Shown: positions 35,640 to 47,199 of the stretch, in pieces | Numbering within the stretch: the first letter of the stretch is position 1 | Layout: every line of letters begins with the position of its first letter | Translations under genes and position numbers: made by a program | Notes under the pieces: generated by a model | Told to the model about the DNA's origin: nothing | Database searches by the model: none | Seen by the model: the letters and a program-made list of their open reading frames with translations, nothing else | Assembly: GCA_951217055.1 (NCBI GenBank) | Contig: OX578279.1 | Location: forward strand, 42,743,610-42,807,609 | Length of the DNA: 64,000 nt | DNA from: Gerris lacustris | Taxonomy: Eukaryota; Arthropoda; Insecta; Hemiptera; Gerridae | Reading direction: 5' to 3'

Positions 35640-37295
35640 TATGGTAGGATTTTAAGACCTACGATTGCTACGCATTATTATTATTGTAGCATGCCCTTTT
35701 TTCTTTGCCATATCTGCGGCTAATTTGTCTCCTTCATTCGTGTATTTTTCTTTTTCAAGAATTTTCAATGGAAAAAGCTTATTGATTAATCATGCTCTTT
35801 TATTCATATTATTATTATATTATAACCGATATAGCACGGTGTTTGAATAAGTCTTGTTACTCAAGTATAGAAAATATTACAGGTATAAATATGTCTTCCT
35901 CATTGTGTATTGAACCCAGATATGTGATCAAGTAGATTGAGCCTCTCGAGTGTGATTTCTCATCATAGAATAGAATTAATTTTAATAGAGTTGTTAGAAA
36001 TATCCTACATATACTCGGATAACCTTCAACTATTATTCAATATCTATATCTGTATTTAAATCTGAGTGAAATATCTTTTTATTATGATTGCTTGTATTAA
36101 TATAAACCATTCTAAATTATAATATTCTCAAATGAAAAACCAGAATAGCCAAACTAAGTAGGAGTATGTGGTTTATCTGAAGGAAATTTATTAAAGCTAC
36201 TTTTAATCATTGTACATTCTGGGATCTGTAAAGAATATTCTTCTATTCTAACTAAATCTGCTAATCTACCAAAGTTATTTTTAAACATTGAATATAAGAT
36301 CAAAATATTATTTTTAAACACCAGAAACGGAGTAATTTATTGGTTTAATTCATTTTGTTACTTTAAGAAAGTACTTTATAGAACCAGGAGTTTAGTTATT
36401 GTAATCTTAATACAATACCGAATAAAGGTAAGCTGCGTTAAATAAGCTTATTAGGATTATAACACTAATGTGCAGAATATAAGATATGCATACATATTTA
36501 CTAATTTGTTGTTTCTATGAAGTCTTAATCTAACAAAACTTACTAACTTAGGGGGATTAGCCACTTAATACAACTTCATTTTAAAACATTTCTCACCTTC
36601 CTGTATTTCAAACTTTGACTGAGACCTACACTGTCAGGGGAGTTGCAAGTAAGCTATAGAACCACACTGCTACTTCACTTATAATATGTTTTAGAAGTAT
36701 TTTTTTCTTACAATTTCTCTTTTGGTTTATCCTCCTAAAACCTAACACTTTAAAAACTGTATTTTCTTTTTCTCCTTTTTTTAAAAAATAAATTACGAAT
36801 TTCCTTGACAGAGAAGAATATTTTTACCCCAGAGATTATGGTAGAAATGAAATTCCCTTCTTTTTTTATATTCGTGTTGGAATTCAAATAGATGTCCGTG
36901 TTGGAATAGGATTTTGTAGTAAATTCCATTCAGATGAGAATTCTCATATTACATTATTTCACCTTGTCCGTAATTGCTATTTTAGTCACCACTTTATTTT
37001 TTTAAAAATAAAAAAAAAACTTCATTCAGGTTTTTCTACATAAATAGCACCATGTAATAATTTATATCGCATTAAATACTTAATGATTTTAACTTGCTCA
37101 TAGTGTATAAAATACTTAAAGTGTTAAATTGATCTAGTTTATTGCCAATATATCACAATATTGATATTAACATTTTTTTCTCTTTTTTTACAGTAACTGA
37201 TAAATATTATCCTTTGATTTTTATTTACAATTTTATTTGTTATGTCGATTATTAGATTAAAACGTAATCTTCCGAATGACACCATTATATTTGCA
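35640..37295. other. AT-rich sequence, no gene recognised
   Basis: Contains a strong acceptor-like TTCTCTTTTTTTACAG ending at 37193 (plus), but the sequence after it is AT-rich, open in one frame only, and has no clear donor. Nothing else is recognised. Confidence 0.35.
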
Positions 37296-37301
37296 CGATA
37301 C

Positions 37302-37600
37302 ACTACTATTAGTTGCGATCATTGTTTGGAGGTATTAAGTGCTATATGAGTTGACTCTAGTCTCTAGACTAATCAATTTAAATTTACCAAAGAGTGAGTA
37401 TGTCAGAGTGGACTTTTAACCAAAAATTCTTCAATACATTGGCAGTATTTGCTACTATACTCTACTATTAGATGCGATCATTGTTTGGAGGTATTAAGTG
37501 CTAAAGGAGATGGCTCTAGATTAATCAATTTAATTTTACCAATGTCTTATGAGTACATCAGAGTCGACTTTTAACCAAAAATTCTTTATTATATGTCAGA
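37302..37600 (+). repeat. Two-unit tandem repeat, period about 159 bp
   Basis: Units start at about 37302 and 37461 with CTACTATTAG, TGCGATCATTGTTTGGAGG and TATTAAGTGCTA, and later share GACTTTTAACCAAAAATTCT. The second copy is slightly diverged. Confidence 0.8.
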
Positions 37601-38700
37601 CAGCGGTAATAGTTTCTCAATTCACATTCTATTGTTACTCTGCAACAAATTAATACATTTGTATTCATTATGATGTATGAATATACTTAACATTTATTCG
37701 AAATAACCAAGTTTCATTAGATTAGTTTACAACATTGTTTATTTCTTTTTGAAGTTTGACATATTATGCACCCAGGAGATAGGTGTATCTTAGATGTTTT
37801 TATGTTCAGCATAATTACTGTAACATTATTTTTATTTTGGTCTAACCTGTTAAATCTTCTATTTTTTTCTCAATATGCAAAATTATATTTTATTTTAGTT
37901 CTGGCTAAAATGATTGGATCAATTCATATTAATTTGTTTCTGTGGTTGAATTGTATCCCCCAGATCTTAATATGTTTATTTTTCATTTAAAAATATGTTT
38001 GTTCTTCATCTTTAATAAAGCTTTTACTTGATAAACTCCCTTGAAATTACTGCATGATTGTTTATTAACATTGCACATTGTGTATATACTGTTTCACTTT
38101 AGTTTATTCTGTTATCGAGGCTGGCCTGACCTTTAGATGATCTGACCTTTATTCACCCTGGCTCATTAGAGTATTTTCTATTATATCCTCTTTCTTTTGT
38201 TTTCCACTCTATCCGTCTTTTATACTGGGCTAGTTTCATGAGCAGGGTAACACCTCTTTGTTAGCTCTCTTCTCACGCCCACGAATAAAAAAGAGACTTT
38301 TCAAAATAAGAAAAAAATTATTTAACTATCATTAATTTGTTCGTATTAAGACGGTCGAAATCGAAAATGTATGTTTCCATTTGTTTCCGTTCTGCATAAA
38401 TCATTAATTAAAAAGTTAGATGGTATCAAAAGATTTATTCTACAAGATATAAATTGACTTAAATGCTTTTTACCTACGATATTTAAACTATAAATTAATG
38501 TTATCTCATAAATAAGAAACTAGTGTTCATATAAAGGTATATAAAATTTTCTTTTTGATAAATATGTATTGTTCTTCTGCGAGGAAATGCAGATTCAGAA
38601 AACATCTTAAAAATTAATATTCTCGATTCATTTTTTTTTTTTCTGAATAGTAGAAATATAACTAATATATATTTATTACATATGACTTGTATTAAACCCT
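37601..38700. other. AT-rich sequence, no gene recognised
   Basis: The 74-codon plus frame at 37766-37990 is F/L/I-rich, as expected by chance in AT-rich DNA. Confidence 0.35.
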
Positions 38701-38710
38701 TACTACATCC

Positions 38711-39029
38711 TCAAATCCCTCCTTTAAGGCCCAATTGTATAGGAGGAGAGGAAATTGCTTTGTTCGAACAAAAGTTGCCACAACTGAATGCAATTTTTTG
38801 ATTTATTTGGTTTGTTTTAGTTATAGTTTTCGCAAGTGTAGTAGTATTTCCTGTTATTTTATCCAGTTGTTGCAGGTGAAATTCAATTTGTTGCAAAGCC
38901 ACTAGGTTAAAGTCACCCTTGGGGAATCTGATGAAATGGAAAACCGGATGACCCTTCTGTTGGCTTTGTCACAATAATCAGGATACGTTGTTCTCTATCG
39001 TCACCTCTTTCCTCTGCACAGCCTTTTTC
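38711..39029 (-). CDS. Coding-like block with poly-A signal, frame break
   Basis: Two minus-strand frames join here. Frame 1 (39029-38913) reads EERGDDREQRILIIV then TKPTEGSS. Frame 2 (38968-38711) reads KGHPVFHFIRFPKGDFNLVA, LQQIEFHLQQLDKITGN, a T/K/N/Q-rich stretch, and ends SPPIQLGLKGGI and TGA. The heptad-like spacing of I/L suggests a short coiled coil. AATAAA follows at about 38673-38668, 40 bp past the stop. The change of frame implies either a short intron (a CCAACAG acceptor at 38957 is possible) or a frameshifted relic. The function is unknown. Confidence 0.4.
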
Positions 39030-39049
39030 TCAATTTTTCCTTTAAATTT

Positions 39050-39925
39050 CAAAATGAAAATTCTGTCCTGTATTGATTTTTTCCTGAATTCTGTAATTGA
39101 ATCATTATATTTCCTCATTATTAAGTCCCTACTGAAATTTAATATTTGTTGACTCTTTCCCTTTTGTAAATACGGTTCTGATGTGTAATCTTTTTATGTA
39201 CCCGGTGGAAATGGTTCTTGGAAGTTCTATAGTTAAAAAAGTGATTATTATTTGTTATGGCCCGAATGAAGCATGGTATAATTAAAATAAAACATTTGTT
39301 CTATATTCTCAAGATTTACTTATAGTTATGTTGTGGATTAAGTTAATTAATTCTACACCTAGAACTATTGTAAATGGAGTCCTTTTGCAATAATAATTAT
39401 ATTTTGTCTTATCACTATTGCAAACTATTATGTGAAGTTATTTATGTTAACCGTACAATTCTCTTGATTTTAGACCGTAACGTATACTCAAATTTAAATT
39501 AATTCTTCAAGTAAAATTGATGCGCATTTCCTTACAATATGTTTTGTCTCTTAGTTTTAAAAGCTAAAGATGGGTTTTAACGTTACATAAAAAGTTTTCC
39601 TTTCTTTTTTCCTTACACGTGTCTTGTAATATTAATAGTATGTAATTGTCAAGTAATTTAGTGCTGTATACTGGTTTTAGTTGTTAGATCAATGTTATAG
39701 TTCAGTGCGTGTTGTTATTCTCTGTTAAACTCGCTCGGTGATTACCTTTACTAATCACAATGTAATTTATTTCATTTCATGTTTACGTGCTATGCTCTAA
39801 CTATTTTATCACTTAGATGTTAATAATTTAACAAGTATTTATCGATTTCTAGTTAATCTAACCTGTTTTTTTCAATTTTATTTTAAATTATTAAAAGTAA
39901 TATTATCATTATGTATATTATTTAA
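39050..39925. other. AT-rich sequence, no gene recognised
   Basis: Nothing identified. Confidence 0.4.
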
Positions 39926-39929
39926 TATA

Positions 39930-40464
39930 TTTTACTACGTTTTTACTAGCTTGCTTTCTTGTTTGTTGTTTGTTTGTTTGTCCGGTACAAATCTGGCAAT
40001 CGATTTCTAACTAACTTCCCAAATAGCTAGACATTTGAAACTTTTAGCATAGCTCAGGACACGATGACAATGCATTATTTTAATACTTTTAGCCATCTTT
40101 CAGCAGAATTTAATTGGTTTTCAGTAAATTGTGTTGTATGGAAAGTTAGTTCGGAAAAAAACGCAAGTTATTTTATTTGTTTTTCCATGTCCCATGTTTA
40201 CGCAATCTTCATTTTAACGGGTTTCAAATTTGTGATTTTTATAAATAAGAGATAAACATTGAATGACAGCAAAACAGGAAATATATCGATTATATTATTT
40301 ATATTAATCAAATCTATCGATGGCTCGGTTTAGATTTGGTGTTGGGGAGATCAGTTGTTCAAAGATTTGTCCTTTTATAGGTTTAAGATCATCTCTCTAG
40401 ATGGTTTTCATTTATGTGAAGTAAATAAATTTATTTATTTAAATTAAATTTAATTAAACAATTA

Positions 40465-40508
<44 letters not shown>

Positions 40509-40620
40509 CACTAACATTATATATTATTTAACAATAACAATTATATTATCAACATTACATACGATTCAACAGAAAATTTAAAAACGTAGTATATAAAAAG
40601 TTCTTTTTATCTTGAAATTA
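39930..40620 (+). mobile_element. Family A MITE-like element, copy 4, with poly-T expansion
   Basis: It matches copies 1-3 from TTTTACTACG to TTTTTATCTTGAAATT. It is flanked by TTTAATAT at 39921-39928 and 40621-40628, an approximately 8-bp duplication that extends to 12 bp of identity. The segment corresponding to the short T run of other copies has grown into AT-rich sequence plus a 39-base T run (40470-40508). Confidence 0.8.
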
Positions 40621-40629
40621 TTTAATATG

Positions 40630-42300
40630 AATGTTAAAAGGAGTGAGTCTGAGTAATTTATTATAAACTTTGTAAGAACAAAATTTAAACAAATAGTAAT
40701 ATTAGGAAATTTTAAATACATGACAATCAACGCCAAGAAAATAGATATAAATTAAATAATGTTTAATAATTATTATTTATGTATTTCAGTTATTACAATA
40801 GTATTCCGTTGTTAGTTATAAATACTATTTTATATTCCCTTAAATTTTAATGTCAGAGCTTGTAGGTGAATAATTTGAAGCAAGTTTATGTATAATAACG
40901 TATAAATATAGTACCTTTCTCTGATTTCCAAATATAGATCAAAGTTGTTAATGAAAATGACCTATATCTCCACAACAATGGGCTGCTAAATACAATGTGC
41001 AATTGTACAGTTTCACGCATTATCTTTCTATTGACTAATTTATATCTTGAGTTATTTGCATACCGGCATACAGATTCTGGATAATTTGATTCATTGTTTC
41101 AACTTGACATTTTATAGAACAATAAGTGTACTGTATACTATTCTCTAAAATGATTTATGCAACATTGTACTTTCATAATTCTTATTACGTTGTTTGAATT
41201 GATGTTTCTTTTTATGCAGTTGAGTTTGCAGGAAAGATATTGTGGTTTAGATGGGTTGATTGTTATTTTTTTTTTAACTGCAGCTCGTTTCATTTCCCGG
41301 TTCTTGTGGTATTGTTTCAATAACTGATTTCCTACTTACAGACGAAAGAGTTGGATTAGTCTTATATTACAAGTCATAATTCTGATAATAATACCCTTTA
41401 CTACGTGTATATCGCACGTATTTTTATTTACATATATTGTCGCTGCAGTGCTAAAGTCGCTTTTTCCGCAGTGGCTAAAAAATCATTTACACATTTTTTT
41501 ATACTTGTACCTTTTTAGCCACCTAGGATAATTCGTTGTAATTTTTTCAAATAATCTTCGAGTGCTCGTGAAAGACCGTATTAGTGACTATACTGTTGGA
41601 TGACGATAAACAGTGTAGAAAAAGCATATAAATTGCGAGATAATTTGTGCGATATTTTGTGATTTATTTTTATTGACTTTTACGTTTTAAGATTCTCGAT
41701 CAATTTTCTAAGTTGATGTCTTACTAAATATTTATGAGCTATCACGTTCATATACCATACATTCAGGTATGCCTGAATACAATTTGCCTATTTAATTCTA
41801 GTATTTGTGTGTAGTGTTCATAGCTCATTCAAATACTATACAATCAAATTCCCTTCGGAAATTCATGTTGTATAAGATAATTCTTTTCATTGCGTTTGAT
41901 TGAATAACTTACTATTCTCTAACTATAATTAATAGAACTTAAATGTTAATAATTTAATAAAATTTATTTTTAATATTTTATTAAAAATTATTAAATAATA
42001 ATTTATATTTAATATCTATCTGTTATGTTATGTTTCAATAGAAAATCTAAATGTACCCGCTTATAATTGCCAAGTAGATGTTTTCAATGAATCGCACAGC
42101 ACTTGAATATAGCGTTTTAGTCTAACCTTCGACTTTTAAGGGGTTAATTTAGAACTTTTGTTAAGTCAATATTATTAGTCCAGGAGATAGCGTGCAAAAA
42201 AGTGTCTGACTAACATCAAACTAGAATTTTGTATTTAACTCAATATTTTAGCGCCTTGAAAATCATCAGCGATCATGAAAATCACATTGTCCACCATAAT
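40630..42300. other. AT-rich sequence, no gene recognised
   Basis: Includes an 18-bp interrupted palindrome ATTCAGGTATGCCTGAAT at 41762-41779. A possible minus-strand micro-exon (41381-41340, donor GTAAGTAGG) reads MTCNIRLIQLFR but is too short to trust. Confidence 0.35.
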
Positions 42301-42309
42301 TGGTGAGAC

Positions 42310-42453
42310 ATGGCCGCTCTCCATCGGTTTGTTTTTTTCAAACGCCTATTGCCAAGCTATGTCCCGCAGACGAACTTAGCCAACCACATATTCTTAAAAG
42401 CCGCTAAAAGATTGACATGTATACAAAATTCGACTACAGAATATCGACTGTGA
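42310..42453 (+). CDS. Small ORF of 47 residues, unknown
   Basis: ATG in the context GAGACATGG opens a frame reading MAALHRFVFFKRLLPSYVPQ, TNLANHIFLKAAKRLT, CIQNSTTEYRL and TGA. The basic/hydrophobic start resembles a mitochondrial presequence or signal anchor. The sequence is GC-richer than its flanks. It could be a micropeptide, a first exon, or chance: ATGGC-rich motifs also occur in repeats of this window. Confidence 0.25.
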   Translation: MAALHRFVFFKRLLPSYVPQTNLANHIFLKAAKRLTCIQNSTTEYRL

Positions 42454-42904
42454 AATAATGAAATAAAATTTGAGAATAGCATGGATTAATCAGAAATAAA
42501 AAATGGTTCTTTTTTTTCTTATATAAAAGCCCTATTTAAATGTAAAATCTCATGTAAGCCCCTTAAATAATGTTGTATACCTACCGCCTCTCTATCTACC
42601 ATTGATTTTTTTATACAACCATTCTTGTATTATACCTTGAAGAAAGAAATATATTTTCAGAAAGTAGGTAAATCTAAAACTTATTTTTTTACTTTTGACT
42701 CATCTTCGCTATCCTTAAGTGTTATTTTATTTTGATTTTTAAGGCTCTACTGTGGTTTTTCGTTTAAGGCTTTAATGTAAAGCCTTATTGAGGCTTTTAT
42801 GTGTAAATTTCACTATTGAAAATTTTGATATGTTTCATTTGATAAATGTAACAAATGTTAATGTTTCGTTTTCAAATGTTTTTTTCTTTTTTATTCAATT
42901 TTCT

Positions 42905-43505
42905 ATTTATTGCTTCCGAGCTTACCGAAGGTAACAGAAGCATTGTGTTCACTTTTGATGACGAGAAACTGTAATGTCTCCGATTTTAAAAATTTCCAAG
43001 ACAGAAATCCTTTTCGGAACATTTTTGGTCTCGCGTCTGTCTGTCTGTCTATATGACGGTCTGTGTGTCCGCGACCCCCTGTCTGAAACGTGTGGCGATA
43101 ACTTGAGTAAAAGTAGATCGATTTTGATGAAATTTGGTAAACATGTTCATTTAACCAATACCCAGGACGAGTTCGTTGGACAACGTTATCCGCCCAAGCG
43201 TTCGCACTCAACGCTCGGGTAAACGTAAACTTCAAATTTAAAATTGGAATTTTAGGTGAAGAAAAAAATCTGACTTCGTCATTCACTGAGACAAACATTT
43301 TTTTCAAATATTTTTTTTTTTTTTAGTAAAACCAACAGCGACACCGCTATGAAATGTTAAAGATCGCTAAAACTATTAATAGTTTTTAGTTCAACATTAT
43401 TTAAAATAATGTTGATATATAACAATAAAGTAGTATAACAATAAAGTACATGATAGGATGCGAGGAAGCTATGTGCCACACTAATTGGCAGTCTATTTTT
43501 TAGTG
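42905..43505 (+). repeat. Family B dispersed repeat, copy 4
   Basis: It starts TTCCGAGCTTACCGAAGGTA, has TCTGTCTGTCTGTC and a distinct middle with GCGTTCGCACTCAACGC, and ends with the canonical tail GTACATGATAGGATGCGAGG, AAGCTATGTGCCACACTAAT, TGGCAGTCTATTTT at 43447-43500. The middle differs from the other B copies, so it may be a subfamily. ORFs on both strands here are repeat-derived. Confidence 0.7.
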
Positions 43506-44080
43506 AAAATTGGTGTGAATACACATCAAAGAAATACATCAAATATTTTAATATAAAAACGATTTCAGTTTCATGCCTTGATATCACAAGTATTTAATAA
43601 TATGTTCATTGAACGAATTCGAAGCATCCCTGCACTAGTGGGGTTTTAAGTCAAGAGGAAGAGTAAACATTAAAAATTTGCATACTCTCTATTTCCCTTT
43701 TACCCTTTACTGTTACCAATGTTTATGTGGTGGGTGCAACTGAGACCCCTTAACGTAGCACCAACTAGGGTAGAATTTATGACCCTAGAACACTTTACCT
43801 GCTCACTTCAACCTGCGTTTAAATCCTCGTTTACATGGTGATAGTATTCTCACAAGATATGCTGTCATGAAAGTGTACACTTTACATGCATTTCAGAGAC
43901 GAGTTTAACAGTAGCTATATCCAACATAGAACTTATTCAAATAAAACTTAAAAGAAGCAAAAAAATAGAAATATATGTACACGAACTATATATACAAAAT
44001 ATTATTATAAATATGATGACACGGTAACAGTGTTAATGTAATAGTTATTAATCATAAATGTATCTATAATATTAAATATA
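43506..44080. other. AT-rich sequence, no gene recognised
   Basis: No feature recognised. Confidence 0.4.
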
Positions 44081-44142
44081 TTATCTTGGAGTATCTCAAA
44101 AAATATTTGTTAATTACGTCTCTTCTTTGTTGTGATTTTAAG

Positions 44143-44304
44143 AGTACTAATGATTGTGCTGAGAGAAGTTTTATTTCACAGTTAGATAGTAAAAGAATCG
44201 GTACTGAAATACAAACATCTAAAAGGAGGGCTGTGCTGTTCCCTGCGGTCGATCCCAATATTCCCGTCTGTGGGTTCCCAGGCACGTATGCCCTTGATGT
44301 AAAT
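44143..44304 (+). CDS. Candidate internal exon, unknown extracellular-type protein
   Basis: A pyrimidine-rich acceptor (CTCTTCTTTGTTGTGATTTT then AAG) ends at 44142. The frame then reads STNDCAERSFISQLDSKRIG, TEIQTSKRRAVLFPAVDPN, IPVCGFPGTYALDVN, with GTAAGA at 44305 (alternative donor GTAAAT at 44299). The exon would be 162 nt, phase 0 at both ends. GC content rises sharply across 44190-44300 relative to the AT-rich flanks. Two cysteines and a PGTY turn suggest an extracellular segment, but no domain family is recognised. An alternative internal acceptor TTATTTCACAG (44181) would trim 39 nt. The minus strand is also open but gives a less protein-like peptide. Confidence 0.45.
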
Positions 44305-44399
44305 GTAAGATGTAGGATTCTGAAGCAGTATTACTCCAAATATAGCTTTCCTTTTCATTTTACGTACAACCCCAAGAAGGTATTTTTCTTATGACGGAT

Positions 44400-45385
44400 G
44401 CATCTAGTCTTATATACAACCTTTGTTAAGGAGCAGGTATATTCTGAAAAAATATAATTTAAAACTATTTTCCCATAAGGTGGATACTTTTTATCTTCAA
44501 TAACGATTGGGAGTTACCTTAAAATTGAAATAATAAACCATACGATATAATATTTGCTACATAAGTAAAGTTATTGTGTCTATGGTTAATAGACTAAAGA
44601 TGCACTATAAAACAAAGGTTTAAATATTAAAAGTATTTGTGTTTCATATTCTAGATTACTCTTTTTCCTCAGTAGTATTACTGTAATATGCTAACATAGT
44701 TTTATAAATGTACATTGCGTTTTTTGATTTTTTTACTGAATGCATAAGACTTATGCCTAACTTTCAACCCTATATCCCTTCTATCTTGTTCAATTTTAAG
44801 CCGGCAGAATTTATCCTTTTTTTAAGTATTGCATGTATACTATACGTATTTATTTATAAAAAAATGCTGTATCTCAATGTATAAATATTTTTCAAATTAT
44901 ATATACGATGTAAGGAGAGAGGACAAAATATAATTAATTTTAAACTTACAATGTAACTATATAAAGATGTTAGGATCTTAAATAAAAATTTAAAAAAATT
45001 GTTTTGGTTTGCGAAAAGTTATGTACATTTTACAGAAATTGTTAAATGTTAGTATTTATAGATATATTGTACGTTTGTTGTTTTTCAACATTATAATTGA
45101 CATGCCTAAAGATTTCAGAGACAAGTAGCTAAAAGTAATTGTCTAATTCACAGTGGTTTTATTAAATATATATTATTCTCGAAAAATATACAATGAAGTG
45201 GGCGGATTGTAAAAATCTAGGAAAATCTTTCTTTCAGTATAATGTTAGTGTTTGCTTGGTTACGGTATTATAAATTTGGGAAGACCTACTTTTTCATTTT
45301 TTTTGTAATAAACACATTTTGATGCTATTGGTAATTAAAGTTGTGTAAAGAAGTCTGTAGTGCTGTGAAATGTTATGAATGGAGT
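44400..45385. other. AT-rich sequence, no gene recognised
   Basis: Nothing recognised before the GC-rich block. Confidence 0.4.
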
Positions 45386-45390
45386 TATGA

Positions 45391-45655
45391 TCAGCTGTGT
45401 AGGTCTGGTGGAGGTGTGCTTATAGAATGCGATCGATTGCCTCCGTAGGGGACTAGGGGGGCTTTTCCCTCTTGGTGGAAGGGGCGTAAGCGCTCCTCGT
45501 GGTGGGAGAAGGAACTAGAGCACTCATACCCAGCTAGCACCCCAGTCCGTTCTGGGCGGTTCGCTAAGTCTTCTATCCTTCAACCCTTTACTATCCGGTT
45601 TTGCGGTGCTGCTTTGCGTCCCTCGGGGTTGAATTCACGCCGGAAAATTCGATAT
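45391..45655 (-). pseudogene. GC-rich coding relic, one in-frame stop
   Basis: On the minus strand a single frame runs about 88 codons with one internal TGA. It reads EYRIFRREFNPEGRKAAPQN, RIVKG, stop, then RIEDLANRPERTGVLAGYE, CSSSFSHHEERLRPFHQEGK, APLVPYGGNRSHSIST, and a final stop at 45391. The peptide is strongly protein-like and rich in R/H/P/G, very unlike the local background. It looks like a fragment of a retroelement or of an inserted gene; no family can be named. Alternatively it is a GC-rich promoter region for the plus-strand exon 320 bp downstream. Confidence 0.4.
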
Positions 45656-45970
45656 TCTTCATACACTGCATTTTTGTTACGAGCTCATGTAGACCTCATA
45701 TTTGATACAATGAAATATTTCAGATAAAAAAGATCGTTTATTATTGACCAAGTTTAAATTTGAATGTTTTTTTGAGCTCTCTTATTATATATACACTTAA
45801 AAATTAATATAATTATAATTTGATTGTTTTCTTAGTTTACTCTCTCTTTTATACCAAATTTGTTGGTCCAAAATTATTTTTATTTTTACTCTCGCCTAAA
45901 ATAACTTTTTTTGATTACACCACAGTGACAGTTTTGACAATATTTGACTAAAGCTTTTGTGCGTCACGTA

Positions 45971-46104
45971 ATGCCAAGTATGGCCACCTCTCACGGTGGA
46001 ATACTTTATTACGTCGTGACGGTACCAAGAGAGGAGAAAATCCCACCACCTCAAGCTGCTAGTACCCCAGCCGCTTCACCTACAGCTCTGGAACGACAAA
46101 TTAG
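45971..46104 (+). CDS. Candidate 5' coding exon, unknown protein
   Basis: ATG at 45971 (MPSM) or, better placed, ATG at 45980 (AGTATGG) opens a frame reading MATSHGGILYYVVTVPREEK, IPPPQAASTPAASPTALERQ, IR. It is interrupted at AG followed by GTAAAA (46105), a usable donor, leaving a phase-2 exon; reading on gives an immediate TAA. The patch is markedly GC-richer than its surroundings. A short hydrophobic segment (GGILYYVVTV) is followed by a charged and then a proline/alanine-rich linker. An in-frame TGA lies 11 codons upstream of the first ATG, so this is either a first coding exon or an exon with an acceptor near CAGTGACAG. The next exon was not found, as expected if the intron is long. Confidence 0.5.
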
Positions 46105-46109
46105 GTAAA

Positions 46110-46500
46110 AATTATAAGCTCATTACAAAAGTTTCGACAATGTCTCTGAGAAGCATGTCATAAAATTAAATATTATAAAATAATAGGTAAAGTTTAGATT
46201 CTCCTTAGTATGTGGATTACCACATACGTTGTTGTGTGTTATACTGGGAGTAAGTTAAACAAAATAAAAGAATGAAGAGTGATACAAAGCAAAAAAAACT
46301 TTGAGGGCTGTACAATGGACTTGTCAATCAAATATTTCATGCACAATATTTTGTATGCTAAATAAAATTAATATGGGGGGTGGGGAGAAGGAAACTGATT
46401 AAAACTCTCTGAAATGTAGTAGGTCAATGCCGGTTATAATAAATCGAATATGTTTTTCTGCCTCATCGACTTCATTCACTTGTTAAACGTCTTTGTAATA
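46110..46500. other. AT-rich sequence, no gene recognised
   Basis: Intron-like if the exon at 45971 is real. It includes a short G-rich run near 46375. Confidence 0.4.
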
Positions 46501-46504
46501 TAAA

Positions 46505-46740
46505 TAATAAAAATCGTTCTGAGTCAACTCTGACAAACTTTCTCATATACGAGTTCATATTTACTTAGCACAGTGTTTCCCATTTATTAGTTTTTGTACG
46601 TACATTTAATTATTATTGAACATTTCATACAAATTTATCATAAAAATAACTTCTCATGGGCGGGGAATCGAACCCGGGCTCTCCGTCCGCGTTTTAAGCT
46701 ATTTTCTCAGGAACTAGATTTTTTCCGGGAAAACGGCTTA
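46505..46740 (-). mobile_element. tRNA-derived SINE, copy 3
   Basis: The minus strand has A-box-like TAGCTTAAAACGCGGA and a perfect B box GGTTCGATTCC (46674-46664), then CCGCCCATGAGAAGTTATTT and the family tail with GAGAAAGTTTGTCAGAGTTG. It is the best preserved head of the three copies; the B-box flank CCCGGGTTCGATTCCCCGCC matches a tRNA T-arm. Confidence 0.85.
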
Positions 46741-46839
46741 TATCGTTAGATTCATATTTAAATGGATTACATTTTAGAATTATTTTAATCAAAATCGTCG
46801 GAACAGTTTTCGAGAAATATATTTTTTTCCGTTGGGTAG

Positions 46840-47190
46840 CGTCCCCAAATTTGGGGCTAAAATTCATTTCTTAAAGATACAGGTTTTTATAAAAATAAGT
46901 TTGTACTCACGTGGAAGAGAAAGGAATGTGTGCAGTAAGTTGAAATAATGTGGGACCAACAATGGGCTAATTATGACCTTTTATCCAAATTTCATTAAAA
47001 TCAAACGAGTATTTTTGAAGGACATTATGATTCGCATTGATAATTTACGACTGACTGACACAAGTCCAATCATTTTTCCTGATGTCGAAAATGGATTTCT
47101 GTCCAGGAATTTGTGAGATAAGTTTCGTTGTTCAGAGTTATCACATTGCTTCCTTTACCTTTGGTAAGCACGGAAGCAATAAAAATGTTA
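46840..47190 (-). repeat. Family B fragment
   Basis: The minus strand reads TTGCTTCCGTGCTTACCAAA, GGTAAAGGAAGC, then TTCCTGGACAGAAATCCATT and GGTCATAATTAGCCCATTG, matching the B body at 23390-23600 and 42905-43010. The tail is absent. Confidence 0.65.
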
Positions 47191-47199
47191 AATGATATT

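Noticed and set aside
37168..37260. Strong acceptor-like tract at 37193 as an exon start
   Set aside because: Downstream sequence is AT-rich with stops in two frames and no clear donor.
41340..41381. Minus-strand micro-exon MTCNIRLIQLFR with GTAAGTAGG donor
   Set aside because: GTAAGT is expected dozens of times by chance in 64 kb of this composition; the acceptor is ordinary and the peptide is too short.
42903..43307. 134-codon minus ORF, the longest in the window
   Set aside because: It lies within a family B repeat copy, crosses the (CTGT)n stretch, and is not conserved in other copies.
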